Shown here: in pieces, positions 24,301 to 35,405 of the stretch
Layout of the letters: each line of letters starts with the position of its first letter
How positions within the stretch are numbered: position 1 is the first letter of the stretch
DNA from: Beroe forskalii
Taxonomy: Eukaryota; Ctenophora; Nuda; Beroida; Beroidae
Direction: 5' to 3'
NCBI GenBank assembly: GCA_011033025.1
Contig: WFMF01000285.1
Coordinates: forward strand, 124,001 to 188,000
DNA length: 64,000 bases
Notes under the pieces: model-generated
What the model saw: the letters and a program-made list of their open reading frames with translations, nothing else
Databases searched by the model: none
Told to the model about the DNA's origin: nothing
Made by a program: the position numbers and the translations under genes

Positions 24301-24345
<45 letters not shown>

Positions 24346-24418
24346 GACGCCACCCTGGAAAGGCCATCCGAGATAGTGCTTAATGGGTATATTTTCGATT
24401 TTCAGGTACATTTCTATT
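24185..24418. other. Centre of the inverted duplication with a T42 run
   Basis: A 234-bp unique spacer separates the two arms. It contains an uninterrupted run of 42 T at 24303-24344, equivalent to poly(A) on the minus strand. No terminal repeats or ORF were recognised. The run could be the tail of a retroposed minus-strand fragment, or simple slippage. Confidence 0.7.
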
Positions 24419-25876
24419 ACTGGATGTAACTAAACAATTAATTAAGGACAATGTTTTAGTGAGCAGCGTATGAGACCCTCAATCCACGAAATTCATGCTA
24501 TGAAATCATTAATTTTAATTGCCTTTAATTTCTGTGGCAGCGGTAACCATTGATTTTAATTTAATGCCTAATAAACCATCAATAATATGGTCAGCGATTA
24601 GGCTAATAACTAACATAATTGCTCATAATTGCCAAATGCTGTTTTGCTTCTGCTCTTTGTTTAATTAATGAATATTTTATATGAGCATAGTAATTAAAAT
24701 ATATTCGATTAATATGAGGAGTTTCTTTTGAAGCTCCAATATAGCTGGTTCGTGGGGCCGGGCCTCCCAAGTTTTTAGGACCTAGGAACAAAATCAAAAG
24801 TTAGACTTTGGAAAATCAGAACATTCGCTTTACTGACTGGTATGTTCATCATTACCCTAAAAAACTCTATACTTATATCGTCAATTCGTCACTCATCAAC
24901 TGATTCATTTCAATTACTTAATTATTGTTCTTGTTCTTGAAGAATGAATATAAACCTATGCTATGGTATGACTACAATGTATTCAATGTCTCATCCAACA
25001 TCACCGACAAAATAGCAGAAGCTCCCAAGTTTAGGCAATCAAAACGATCTACCGGAGGTTTTGACAAAAGTGTGTCTTCGAAAGATTTAAAGATCCCTCT
25101 ACAAAGTGAAGTGGCTCGGGTGCCGGGGATTACTTCCTAGCAATTTCATCCCTAAATCGCAAGCATAAGACTTACGAAAAACCCCTCTCTCACCTTGACA
25201 AAAGTAAAGCAAAGCACGAAGAGAATGTAAACGCTTGGTCACCCTGCATCATTATAGCACGCAGTGCACCATTAGCATGCAGTGCGTGAAACTAGTTAAC
25301 TATACTAAGCCCCCATGTAACAAGCATTTAATACCCCCTCCAATGCAGCGTGTAATTACGGCAAATCCTCAAATATTATAGGTGTGTGATTCTCTTGCCC
25401 CACTCTACCCTGGGCTCCTACTATGAAGAGCCCACTCTAAACCAGTGCCTGAATACTAAGGATTTAATAGCCAGCATAAGCCCCACAAAGCGAGGTCCCC
25501 TGGAGGTATAATGAGCATTTAAAGTGTGTCACGGGGGTGTAGGAAGCTAGCAGGTAGAGAAGAAGAAGATGGAGGGAGGGAAGTTCGCGCGCGCTTACTT
25601 TATTCCAGGGGCAGACAAATGAAGATCTTTGAATTATGGGCTGATACAAATCATGGGTAATTACCACCATTTGGAGTAGACGTTGGGGGCATTATATGAT
25701 TTAGATGTGAGTAGAGCAAACTCCGGGAATCCCTCTGAACAGCAGATCTTGGCTCCAGAGTAATGGTGATGAGAGACGAAGGACTGTCTTTGTCTGCTTC
25801 ACGAAGTTCAAAGCAGATAATATAAGACAAGGAGGGCTTTTTGTTTTGCCCGTTTTCTGTGTGAGACTCACACATA

Positions 25877-26299
25877 CCTTATTGGCCTTTATTTAGCCGG
25901 CCTTTTTTTAACCGGCCCTTTTTTTAACCGGCCCTATGGACAAAAATCAAATCATTTTTGAACCGTTTTAGCCGGCCCCTTGGACAAAAATGTTTTTTAG
26001 TGGTCTCCAGATCAAAGATTTTATGCTCTAAAATGGCCATTTTTACTTAATGAATTGCACCAAAAGACCCAAATCCCGATCTGGTATCATGATTTAGGAC
26101 ATAATTTTGTTCTATAACAACACCCAAAAAAATTTAACACTGTATAAGTCATATCATAAAAGTTTCATTTGACCAAGTTTTACTGGCCTTTAATTTGACC
26201 GGCCCCACTTTAACCGGCCTTTTTTTAATCGGCCCTTTGGACGAAAATTTCAAAGTCATTTTATGTCCTTAAGGGTCGGTTAAATAAAGGCCAATAAGG
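25877..26299. mobile_element. 423-bp MITE with TA target-site duplication
   Basis: The terminal inverted repeats start CCTTATTGGCCTTTATTTA and extend imperfectly through the CCGGCC motifs. TA flanks both ends (25875-25876 and 26300-26301). The left duplication arm keeps the uninterrupted site around 22472, which differs by only one base from a simple TA insertion. There is no transposase ORF, so the element is non-autonomous. TA duplication suggests Tc1/mariner-type or PIF-like mobilisation. A decayed relative lies at 32683-32757. Confidence 0.88.
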
Positions 26300-27281
26300 T
26301 ACACCGGGAACCTGAAGGTAAAAGCTTCCAACCGACTTCCTGACCGTGTTTTTGGAGTAAAAACTAAAAAGTAAAATAACTATAAGCGTGACCTATGACA
26401 TGAGTGTGACTTAGTATGGCAGTGCATTCTATGACATGAGTGTGACAGTGTAAGTAATGACATGAGTTTGACTAAGTATGACATGAGTGCGACTTATGAC
26501 ATGAGTGTGACTTATTAAGTTAGTGTGACAGCTTGACTTATGACGTTAGTGTGACAATTTGCCATGATAGTGTGGACTGTGGCAGTGCGATTATGAAATG
26601 AGTGTAGCAGCGTGACACATAAAATGAGTGTGACAGTTTTACTTAAGACATGAGTGTGACAGTGTGACAGTATAACATGAGTGTAACAGAGTGTAACAGT
26701 GTGCTTATTCAAGTCTTGAATACATGAGTTACAGTTCCTGGTCACCTAACCTGTAGTACATCCCGTTACAAATGGCTACCGTAGCCTCGTATCTCAGCGG
26801 GGGTAGATGTGCTACTCAATTAATTTGTGCGGTAGTCATGTCACGTGACATCACGTGACAGGTCACGTGATATGTGTTTAGCTGTTTCCATGGTTTTCCT
26901 AACTCACTGACAGAGCACGTGCACCTTGCACGCAGCAATAGCAGTAAACGAGAACACCACACCGCTTATATTTACTGTACTTCGTGAATACGTCTGAGTA
27001 AGGTTATCTGCGTGCTTGAGCTCTATATCTTCCTACTTCTCCTTCCTTCACTCTGTAGACCACGCCCCTTTTGGTTCATAGGTAATTTCTGCCCTTTGCT
27101 ACTCGAATGATAATTTGCTAATCTTGGGACATGAATTCGTAACACCACCAAAACCCGTTGGTTGCTTCCCGCCCAGGCCCGGGGGGACATAATTTGATAT
27201 AGTAACCCCATCTCTCTCATTCTCAGGAGTGTTGGGGTTTTAATACCCCCACTACTATATTACCCCTGATCCCTCCTAGAG

Positions 27282-27775
27282 ATGCAGGAGAGCAAGTTAA
27301 ACGAGCCCCTGGTAATCCCCTCGCGTGACGTCACGCACCTCACGTCACGTGACGTAACGCACTCGCTCAAACACCAGAAGTCAGTGCTGGTTGGGAACCG
27401 GAGACTGTCAGCCTCTACCAACCAGGGCTCCACCACATCAGAAGACGTGCAGTCACAGGTGAAGGGCAAATGACAAACAACCAACTTGAGAGTGACTAAC
27501 AAATAACTTGAGAGTGACTAACAACTAACTAAAATTAAAATATTCGTTTGATGTCTAAAATCTAAATAATGGCTTGACTATCCTCTGATCGGATCCTCAT
27601 TTACATTACTATCCTCACTTTTATCCCCAATACCGTTATCCTGAATCCACTCTCCCTTTCAGACGGTTCTGGAAAACACGTATCAGTTGGAGCCGTTCCC
27701 TCACCAGCACTTTTCAGTTAAGCGGATCAGGGAGATCATCAAATCAGTTTTCATTCAGAAACTTGAAAATATCAA
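27282..27775 (+). pseudogene. Partial Tctex1 duplicate (exons 1-2 only)
   Basis: Exon 1 (27282-27458) and exon 2 (27663-27775) match the minus-strand gene at 20.3-21.6 kb almost exactly, with the same lengths, the same phases and only a few substitutions. Both 5' splice sites are kept. Exons 3 and 4, encoding the C-terminal half of the Tctex1 fold, are missing: homology ends in intron 2 at 28130, where a truncated LINE follows. The preserved frame suggests a fairly young copy, but it cannot make a full light chain. A fused transcript with downstream sequence is possible, but there is no evidence for one. Confidence 0.85.
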
Positions 27776-27849
27776 GTGAGTCTCCTGAGCCGAGTGAGAG
27801 TTACTGTTCTCATTCCTTTTTGTTTATATCTGTGCAAGATTGTAAGGCA

Positions 27850-28002
27850 GGTGTCGCCACCTCGAGAAATGAGAATTCTTCTGAAATTTCCGATCGCCCG
27901 GCGTCATGTACGTAGGTGAATATACTGTTAAATCAGTATCACACGCGTATGAATTGTGGTTTTGTGGAAATTTCAGACACCGATCTCAGAGGTGGCGACA
28001 CC
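27850..28002. mobile_element. 153-bp MITE with GGTGTCGCCACCTC termini
   Basis: The ends are GGTGTCGCCACCTC-GAG and the inverted CTC-AGAGGTGGCGACACC, giving a terminal inverted repeat of about 14 bp. The segment is absent from the equivalent intron position in the left arm (near 21010-21020). No clear target duplication was found, and there is no coding capacity. Confidence 0.65.
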
Positions 28003-28130
28003 TCAGTAATGTACTTAGTTAAACACAATTCAAACAATTTAACAAATTTCATCGGTTTCAAATATTTATTTTCCCCATTGTCAATATTGAATATTCACAC
28101 TTATAAATTCACGACAATCTTAACTTGGTT

Positions 28131-29214
28131 ATGGTTTTATGAATTTAATATCGATGGGCTTATGCTTAGGTTCATCAAGTCTTATCTGGAAGGTCGACTG
28201 CAGCAAGTGGTCATAGGAGGAGCCACATCGACCCCCTCCAGTGTAGATTCAGGTGTGCCGCAGGGTTCCATCCTCGGCCCGCTCCTATTTGTATTATTTA
28301 TTAACGACATGTTTTCCTGTATCTCTAAGGGAACCCAAATTGTTTTGTACGCTGACGACACTAAAATATGGAGGAAATCATCACATCGGATGATCATTTT
28401 GCTCTCCAGACTGATATAGATAACCTCCAGGCTTGGGCCACCAAAAACAAGATGAAATTCCACCCTTCAAAATGTAAAGCCTATCAGTCACAAACAAAAT
28501 CAATATTCTACATAATCTCCCATGTACAGTATTTAATTATAAACTCGGTCGTGTTTTTATTGATTATGTCGACTCTCAGAAGGATCTGGGAGTATATGTT
28601 AATGGGAAACTCTCATGGAAGGATCACTGTGATAAGCTTGTTGCTAACGCCCGGTCTAAACTAGGGTTGTTAATGCGTACATGCCATTTTACATTGGATA
28701 GAAAACAAAAGAGAGTATTTTACCTAATAGTATTGTTCGTTCAATTTTTGAAAATTGCCCCATTCTATGGCGTCCTTTAAGTAACAATCAAATAGCACCT
28801 TTTGATGGCATTCAAAAACAGGCTATAAAATGGATTCTTGGTGAGAGGTTTAATCATTATACTGATATTGAGTATTTTGAAAAATACTTAATAATACTTA
28901 ATAATCTCTGCCTATTTTATAAAATTATCAATAATCTTGTCATCATTAACCTCCCAGCTGAATTTGAACTCCTAAACCCTGATGAGCTACGGTATACACG
29001 GAAAAATTCTGCTGTTATTAATAAGGATGATAAAACCAGGATTAAGTGTACTATTAAAAAAGTGTCGGAGGGTTTTAAAAAATCATTCTTCTGGAGAACA
29101 ATGGAAATATGGAACAAGATTCCATATACCATTAGGCAAGTTCCTGCCATCTCGACATTCAAGGGACAGATTACCAAATTCCTGTGGGAAGCCCAAAATG
29201 GCTGGCCGGATTGA
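28131..29214 (+). mobile_element. 5'-truncated LINE, reverse transcriptase C-terminal part
   Basis: Translated pieces carry a non-LTR reverse transcriptase: SGVPQGSILGPLLFVLFIND and then the catalytic LYADDTK in one frame (to about 28370). The following frames carry LQAWATKNKMKFHPSKCK, LGVYVNGKLSWKDHCDKL, RSKLGLLMRTCHF and a C-terminal WNKIPYTIRQVPAISTFK ending in a stop at 29214. This order is typical of CR1/jockey-clade ORF2 proteins. Several frameshifts and the missing endonuclease and N-terminal RT show a dead, 5'-truncated copy. Its 5' edge coincides with the end of the inverted duplication. Confidence 0.88.
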
Positions 29215-29754
29215 ACATTAATTTTACTGTGTCATATAGAGCATTATGCTATGAGATAATTCGACAGGTCAGGAATGACAGCTCCCGCGACGTAAGTGAT
29301 ACAGAATTTTAACTTTAAAGGGTCCAAGGTGATAAGGTAAGAACTTCTTAGGTTTTCTAGTTCGAGTCCAAAAAAATGCTGCTGCTTTAAGGTAACTGAT
29401 TGATCATTTGTCGACTGACCTGTGACACCACATTTCTCATTATCTTTTTATTCATAGTACCCTAATAGGACCTATTTATTTTTTATTTTTTATCATTTCA
29501 GAATACATGACCTAGGGCTGTATTCTGCCTCAATATTTAGATAGATATATTTTAAATTCTTTTTTAGTTAGATAGATCTTTGAAATTTTAACCAATTTTC
29601 GACCAAACTTTTAACCGAATTTTAACCGAATCCTGACTCAGGGTTTACTTCATTTGTTATTTAATAATTGAGTTTTAGTATTTGTTTACTTACTTTGTTA
29701 TAGCTTTTTATGGGCACCTAAATATCTATTTATTTATCTTGCGGCTCCTATATC

Positions 29755-30093
29755 AGGGCGCTGGCAAGCGCCCGCAGCCACAGAAAATTCCCTCCCACCG
29801 AGGGCATCTGCCCGAAGGGCAGATGCCCTCGGCCCGAAGGGCCGAGGGCATCCGAAGTCAACATCCCCGGCCCGAAGGGCCGGGATGCTGCCTCAAAACA
29901 TCTGCCCGAAGGAAGATGCCCTCGGCCCGAAGGGCCGAGGGCAGCCCAACAGGCCAGTAGTCCCGGCCGGAAGGGCCGGGACTGCTGGTCAGACACTCCA
30001 AACAAGCCGGTTGTACCAGCATAAAGTGCTAAAAGTGAGAAAGTGGTAGCGGAACCGTTTTTCAAGTATTGAAAAATACGTTTGCCAGCGCCT
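29755..30093. mobile_element. Hairpin-cluster element (six GAA-loop palindromes)
   Basis: Near-identical inverted ends, AGGGCGCTGGCAAGCG at 29755 and CGTTTGCCAGCGCCT at 30079-30093, bound 339 bp. Inside are consecutive perfect or near-perfect hairpins whose loops read GAA between CCC and GGG. They are 29798-29832 (16-bp stem), 29823-29851 (13-bp stem), 29862-29887, a broken one at 29899-29918, 29918-29942 (11-bp stem) and about 29957-29983. A smaller hairpin, GGGCGCT-GGCA-AGCGCCC, lies at the left end. GC content is far above the flanks. The long ORFs on both strands are by-products of the palindromes. Whether it moves as one unit is an inference. Confidence 0.7.
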
Positions 30094-30419
30094 ATTATAT
30101 AAAAATACAGTGAATTGCGAAAATCGCGATTTTTGAGTCGCGCTTATAACCAGTTAACTTGATCTGTTGGTCACGAAAATTTGCACAGACAAAGTCGATA
30201 ACATGAATAACGAACCCTGTAAATTTCATGAAAATCGACCGCGTCGTTTTCTCACAATAAATTATCAAAAAAACGCTATTTTATCAAAAATTAGCAGATG
30301 TACTACGACGCGACGATGATAAAAATTGTGTTTGAGTGTTCTCGAGAACTATAAAAGATAGAATTGTAATCTCAACGGCATATAAAACTTCAGAATGATG
30401 TGCGTGCATTAGGCTATTT

Positions 30420-31190
30420 GAAATTTTAAAATGACAATTCCTTAATTGGTTAATTGGCCAATTAAAGTCATTATCGCGTATAACTCAAGAAGTAAAAATG
30501 ATAACGTCTTAATTCCAACGACATTATTAACTTACGCCGAAACTACGACTTATTCGTTTCATTTAAGTACCTGTTGCCAACCGTTTTAACTTAATTGGTG
30601 GCCAATTAAAGTAATTATCGCGTATAACACAAAAAGGAAAAATGATAGCGTCTTAATTCCAACGACATTATTAACTTACGTTGAAACTACGATTTATTCG
30701 TTTCATTTAAGTACCGGTTGCCAACCGCTTAATTAGTTAATTGGCCAATTAAAGTCATTATCGCGTATAACTCAAAATGTAAAAATCTGACGTCTTAATT
30801 CCAACGCATTATTAACTTACGTCGAAACTACGATTTATTCGTATCATTTAAGTACCGGTTGCCACCCGCTTAATTAGTTAATTGGCCAATTAATTATCGC
30901 GTAAAACGCAAAAAGTAAAAATGATAGCGTCTTAATTCCAACGGCATTATTAACTAACGTCGAAACTACGATTTATTCGTTTCATTTAAGTACCGGTTGC
31001 CAACCGCTTAATTAGATTAATTGGCCAATTAAAGTCATTATCGCGTATAACTCAAAAAGTGAAAATTATATCGACTTAATTACAACGGCATTTTTACTTA
31101 GAGCAAAAATAACGTTTTGTATATTAATTTGAATACCGGTTGTCAAATGCTGAATGAGATAATTGACCAATTAAAGCAATTATCACAACG
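30420..31190. repeat. 144-bp satellite, about 5.5 copies
   Basis: Repeated blocks share TTGGCCAATTAA, TTATCGCGTATAACTCAA, CGTCTTAATTCCAACG and TTTCATTTAAGTACCGGTTG. TTATCGCG anchors recur at about 30471, 30615, 30758, 30894 and 31038, so the period is 136-144 bp. The last copy (to 31190) is degenerate. The palindrome TTAATTGGCCAATTAA marks each unit border. Confidence 0.92.
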
Positions 31191-32937
31191 AACTGATTGT
31201 CGTAAGTTTATGCCAAAAAGAGTGATATGGATAGCCAAAACAATTGAAAATTGTTTGGGCAGCACTCAGTCCCCCAAATTATACGATTAAAACTATTGAT
31301 ATGAGTTTAAATCGCAGCTTGTCCGTGGGTGTTTGATTGATGAAAACGGCCTGTGATAACCTTTCATTCATCAAACATCACGTCATCTAATAACCTCCCA
31401 TTCATCATCAACACACCACCACCATTGTTAAGTTCTATAAGAGAGACGATAACAATGACTATCGGAACATCCCATCCTGCCTGCTGTAAACCCATTATAT
31501 AACATGAGTATTCCAATTATCTTGAAGAGAAAGGACTCTGCACGGCTTTGATGAGACTGTTGTTTTGAGAATGTTACGCAGACAAAAGTAAATTCTATGT
31601 GAAGTGGGTGGTAGCCGAATAGTGGGTATTATAGACATGAGAAGAATGGAATTTAAAGAAACAGATAGAAACATGCCCCATAGTTCAACAGGGGCTGATG
31701 CCTACCTATGCCCCATAGCGCACCAGGGCACATTGAACCTATTACTAAGCTGTTATGTAAGAATCGGCTGCCTCGATTGATAACTGACAAGCTCCCAGGA
31801 GTTGATTGATGCTACTGGTGCTATTGATTATTGGTTCTCCTCTTTGGTGATTCCACTGATTTGGCAATTGGAAGTATGGGAAGGTGGACGCATATCAGCC
31901 GTGAATTATCAGCATCATTGGCAATTACTAAATTATTAAATTACTTGATTGTAACCATTCCATGTGCAACTAGCAGCATAGGAGGGAGAAGATGTGTGAT
32001 TTATACCAGCTAATATAAGCATCCGGCAAAAATTCAATGTTTTTAATAAAGGAGCGTTTAAAAATTCATGAAAATATTACAAATATGCACGGCATTTTTG
32101 ACAAGCGTAGTGTTGCATGGTGTTTGCTGAGACACGTGGTTACAATACAGGGTCTGATCAGGTGACGTGTTAAGTCAGTAGACCACGTGTCACAGAGTCT
32201 GTGACTTGTTGGGGTAGCTGCGTGTAGGGTGGTGACATGTGACATGGCAATGTGTGCTGTGGCAAGATGACGTGTCATAACACTCAGTCACACCGCGTCA
32301 CACAACCTTGCTCCTTCATAAACAACACTTAGTGCTCCTCCGTAAGTTACGATTTACATAATAATAATACTGTCTTATTCTCAACTCAGCTTGTTGATGG
32401 ATGATATTTGTCAGGTGATGTATATGTTTATTGGTCACACTTTAATCTTTTAATGATCATTAAGAATATTGGTTGTGGCAGATTAAGGAGTGATCATAAG
32501 GATCGTTGACGTGTCAAACATTACAACATATGACCTAGAGGGGCTCAAAAAATTGATACTCATTCGCTCACTATAAGGCTATAACAACTTAAATAAGTTC
32601 TGGATAGAAACAGCAAGACTTCTGTTTATTGATGGAAATTCAGTCGATAACAGATTTTTCGTTCCTTTAAAAGAAGTTCTTATCGGCCCTTATTTACCGT
32701 AACCGGCCTTTTTTACCGACCAAAATCGCACTATTTTTTAACCATTTTAATCGGCCCACTAACCTGAACCAGAGTATATGATAGTGAAGTCTCTGTCTCG
32801 AACCCGGGTGTCAATAACTGAGATGCTTGTTAGCCTGAAAATATATTGTACGATAAGATATTAAGATGCAAAGTTCCCATTCCATCCCTGATCCCATATT
32901 TTCACAACAACATACCATACTATATCATACCATAAAG
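31191..32937. other. Spacer, no gene recognised
   Basis: Unique sequence with scattered short repeats (GCCCCATAG twice near 31675-31725, and GACGTGT or CACGTGT motifs at 32130-32280). A decayed relative of the 423-bp MITE lies at 32683-32757. No coding exon is supportable. Confidence 0.45.
32683..32757. mobile_element. Decayed copy of the CCGGCC-rich MITE
   Basis: Shares CGGCCCTTATTTA, AACCGGCCTTTTTTA and TTTTAACCATTTTAATCGGCC motifs with one end of the 25877-26299 element. Only one end is recognisable. Confidence 0.6.
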
Positions 32938-33128
32938 TACAGTACAGGGCAGGAGAGGACAGAACAGGACGAAAAAAGACCGGACCGAATAAGGCAGGAC
33001 AGTACAGTACAGGACAGGACAGGACAGTACAGTAGAGCATAGTACAGTACAGTACAGGACAGTACAAGAGTACAGTACAGTATAGTAGAGTAGAGGACAG
33101 GACAGTACAGGACCGGACAGGACAATAC
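32938..33128. repeat. Pentanucleotide-type tract (GTACA/GGACA)
   Basis: Degenerate alternation of AGTAC and AGGAC blocks, purine-rich on the plus strand. The long minus-strand frames through it are low-complexity artefacts. Confidence 0.85.
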
Positions 33129-33133
33129 AATAC

Positions 33134-33234
33134 CTGGTTTCGGTCTGTGTGTAGTACAGAGGTTCGTTTTGGTATATTGCCCGTTCCATCATTGTTTGGT
33201 ACGCAGCCACGTTGATAGATTTCTTGTTGGAGCA
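33134..33234 (-). CDS. Candidate orphan exon
   Basis: A 101-bp segment on the minus strand is bounded by a 3' splice site (CTTTACAG at 33241-33235) and a 5' splice site (GTATTG at 33133). One open frame reads CSNKKSINVAAYQTMMERAI and continues to TQTETR, which looks protein-like. No family was recognised, and no partner exon was found nearby. It could be a chance ORF next to the low-complexity tract. Confidence 0.3.
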
Positions 33235-33239
33235 CTGTA

Positions 33240-34270
33240 AAGAGAGTAAAATATTCAGTATTATATTACTATTAGAATATTGGATACGGCCCAGAACGCG
33301 CATTTTGTTCACTGTTTTCGTCTTCATACATTGGTCACTCTGATAAATGAAAGTGAACATACTTAGGTATTTACTTAGCAATCTTTTAGTTTGTAGTCTA
33401 TAAAGTTAAAACAACAATCGTCAAATGTAAGTTTTGACGATCAGGAATATTCGCTAAATATCACATTCTCGATCTAATAGAACTTCACCACTCTAACAGT
33501 CAGACAGGAACACTTTTCATATGACCCACCATATCCAACCTCTTGAGGCTCCGAATATGAATCCTCAGAGCTAATATTGAAAATTGAAAATGTAAGTGAA
33601 GTTGACTAATGGCTCACTTATACTCTCATGGAATGAAAAGCTTTCCAAATATTTTGAAAATTTGCAGACCGCAGTAAAGTATTTAGGATCTTTCATTGTG
33701 GCGCAATTTGATAATAATAAGGGTGTAGTAGTAATAGAAGCGAACTGAACTGTTTGTTGATCTACCTATCTGATTTTAATACAAATTGTTTCATCGGCCT
33801 TGAACATGCGGTAATCAGTAAATTGAATAAAAGAACACTGGGATGTCTGAAAACAAACAGATGATACTTGTCAATGGGAAGGAGGCATGTACTAAGTTTC
33901 AGGGTGGTAAAGTAGCCCCACTGGGACCTAATTCAAGTATTCTATTGAGAAGTGATTGCTTTTCATAAGGACAATCACGCACCGTGAGGCAAGTAGTGGT
34001 CTAATATACCAACAAGTTGTAGTAGCAGCCTGTAGATCATACATTTCCAGTGTACACACACTAATGTACATTTCCACCGGCTTTCCTCACTCCCTGTCTC
34101 CTTGGAACTATAAATCACACCAGGCATACTGTGACTACCAACCGGGCTTAGTTTATTAATTTTAAATCTTAATGATTAAGACGGATATTAATTTCAGAAT
34201 TAGAAATGCTAGAAATGTTAGAAATAGACGATTGAAAAAGATACATTGGGCGGGAAGCGGAGTAGCAGAA
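33240..34270. other. AT-rich spacer, nothing recognised
   Basis: Unique AT-rich sequence up to the outer edge of the Penelope-like element. No exon pairs, repeats or element ends were identified. Confidence 0.45.
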
Positions 34271-34601
34271 TAAACTTGAAAACAAAATAAAAAGCCGTCA
34301 TATTAGGAATATTTCGACATATGCTTTATGTCATTTTCAACCTGAATATTGATTATTTATTATACAATGCTAGCAAGCGAATATATAATACTTTATAGCC
34401 TACAAGCACACAAACATTATCTTGAAACTGGTAAATTTAAACTAGACGGCGTTACACTCTGAAAACCACAAAATATGTCATACTACGTAGCAAACCAACA
34501 GAAATTAATAAATTACGATCAAAGTCTAATCATTGATGATATTGTACAGATAAAGTGTTAAAAACCGATACAAAATCAATGCATTTAATACAAAGCAATA
34601 C

Positions 34602-35405
34602 TTAGAAAATGTTGAGCGGAATCGACCACTCCTGCGTATTAAGTGTCTGTTTTTTACCTAACTTGAGCATAATACTCTCCATATAGCGGAGCCGAAGATC
34701 GTGAGAACATCTTCCAAGGATTTCAGTGTCCTTGAAGTCAAATTCGCACTCGGGATCACCCGTTTCGGATATGTGCAAATGGAGGGCACTATTCTTAGTC
34801 CTAGCATTAAGATGACCATTAGAACCATAAAATCTTTCGTAAACTGTGTTTTTGGTTTTACCCAAATAAGCCGCACTCGGCCCACATTTTTTACATTTAG
34901 TGTAATATATTACTCCAGATTGACATTCAAATGGTAGAACATCTTTAAATTTAAACAAATTACCTAATGAAAGACCTCTTTTAAACACAACTTTAAGCTC
35001 AACACACGGATAAAATTTAGTTATTATTTTCTTTAATTGTTTAGCTAAGTGATATGAGGACTGTCCTAAGAAGGGTAACACTAAAACAATAGACTTCTTA
35101 TTAACTGTATCAGTTTGAGAAGGAGGATCACTATATTTCTTATCTAAAAATTCGTTAATACACCTGTGAATTAAATGTGCAGGAAAGCCATTACTTTTAA
35201 ACTTGTTAGTAAGATGGGTTAAATCTTTATGAAACCAAGCATAAGTAGTAGCAATGGAATAAACTCTATAAATCAAACATTTAATTAAGCTAAATTTGTA
35301 GGCTATTGGAACAAAACTGTCGAATCCATAAAACAAACCTCGGTCTGTAGCTTTCACTTTGGTAGAAACCTCAGTGGAAGGCACGGACAATGACCGGTGA
35401 ACCAA
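34602..35405 (-). pseudogene. Inverted partial copy of the Penelope-like ORF (C-terminal part)
   Basis: A 267-aa open frame matches the last 265 or so residues of the plus-strand protein with a handful of changes. It starts inside the RT-to-nuclease connector and keeps the CKKC zinc-binding pair and the GIY-YIG nuclease. The start Met lies in the junction, so the frame is open but lacks the reverse transcriptase core. Its near identity to the other arm suggests a recent duplication or template switch. Confidence 0.9.

Larger units (their letters stand above)
24419..28130. repeat. Right arm of the large inverted duplication
   Basis: Inverted copy of 20903-24184. It is longer than the left arm mainly because of a 423-bp element at 25877-26299 and a 153-bp element at 27850-28002, both absent from the left arm. 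Homology stops at about 28130 inside Tctex1 intron 2, exactly where LINE sequence begins. Confidence 0.9.

Noticed and set aside
29682-30065. 92- and 105-aa ORFs on opposite strands
   Set aside because: Both run through the hairpin cluster and mirror each other. They are composition artefacts.
32861-33381. Overlapping 124-153 aa minus-strand ORFs rich in CPVLYCT
   Set aside because: Low-complexity pentanucleotide tract. Only the short spliced-looking piece at 33134-33234 was kept, as a weak candidate.
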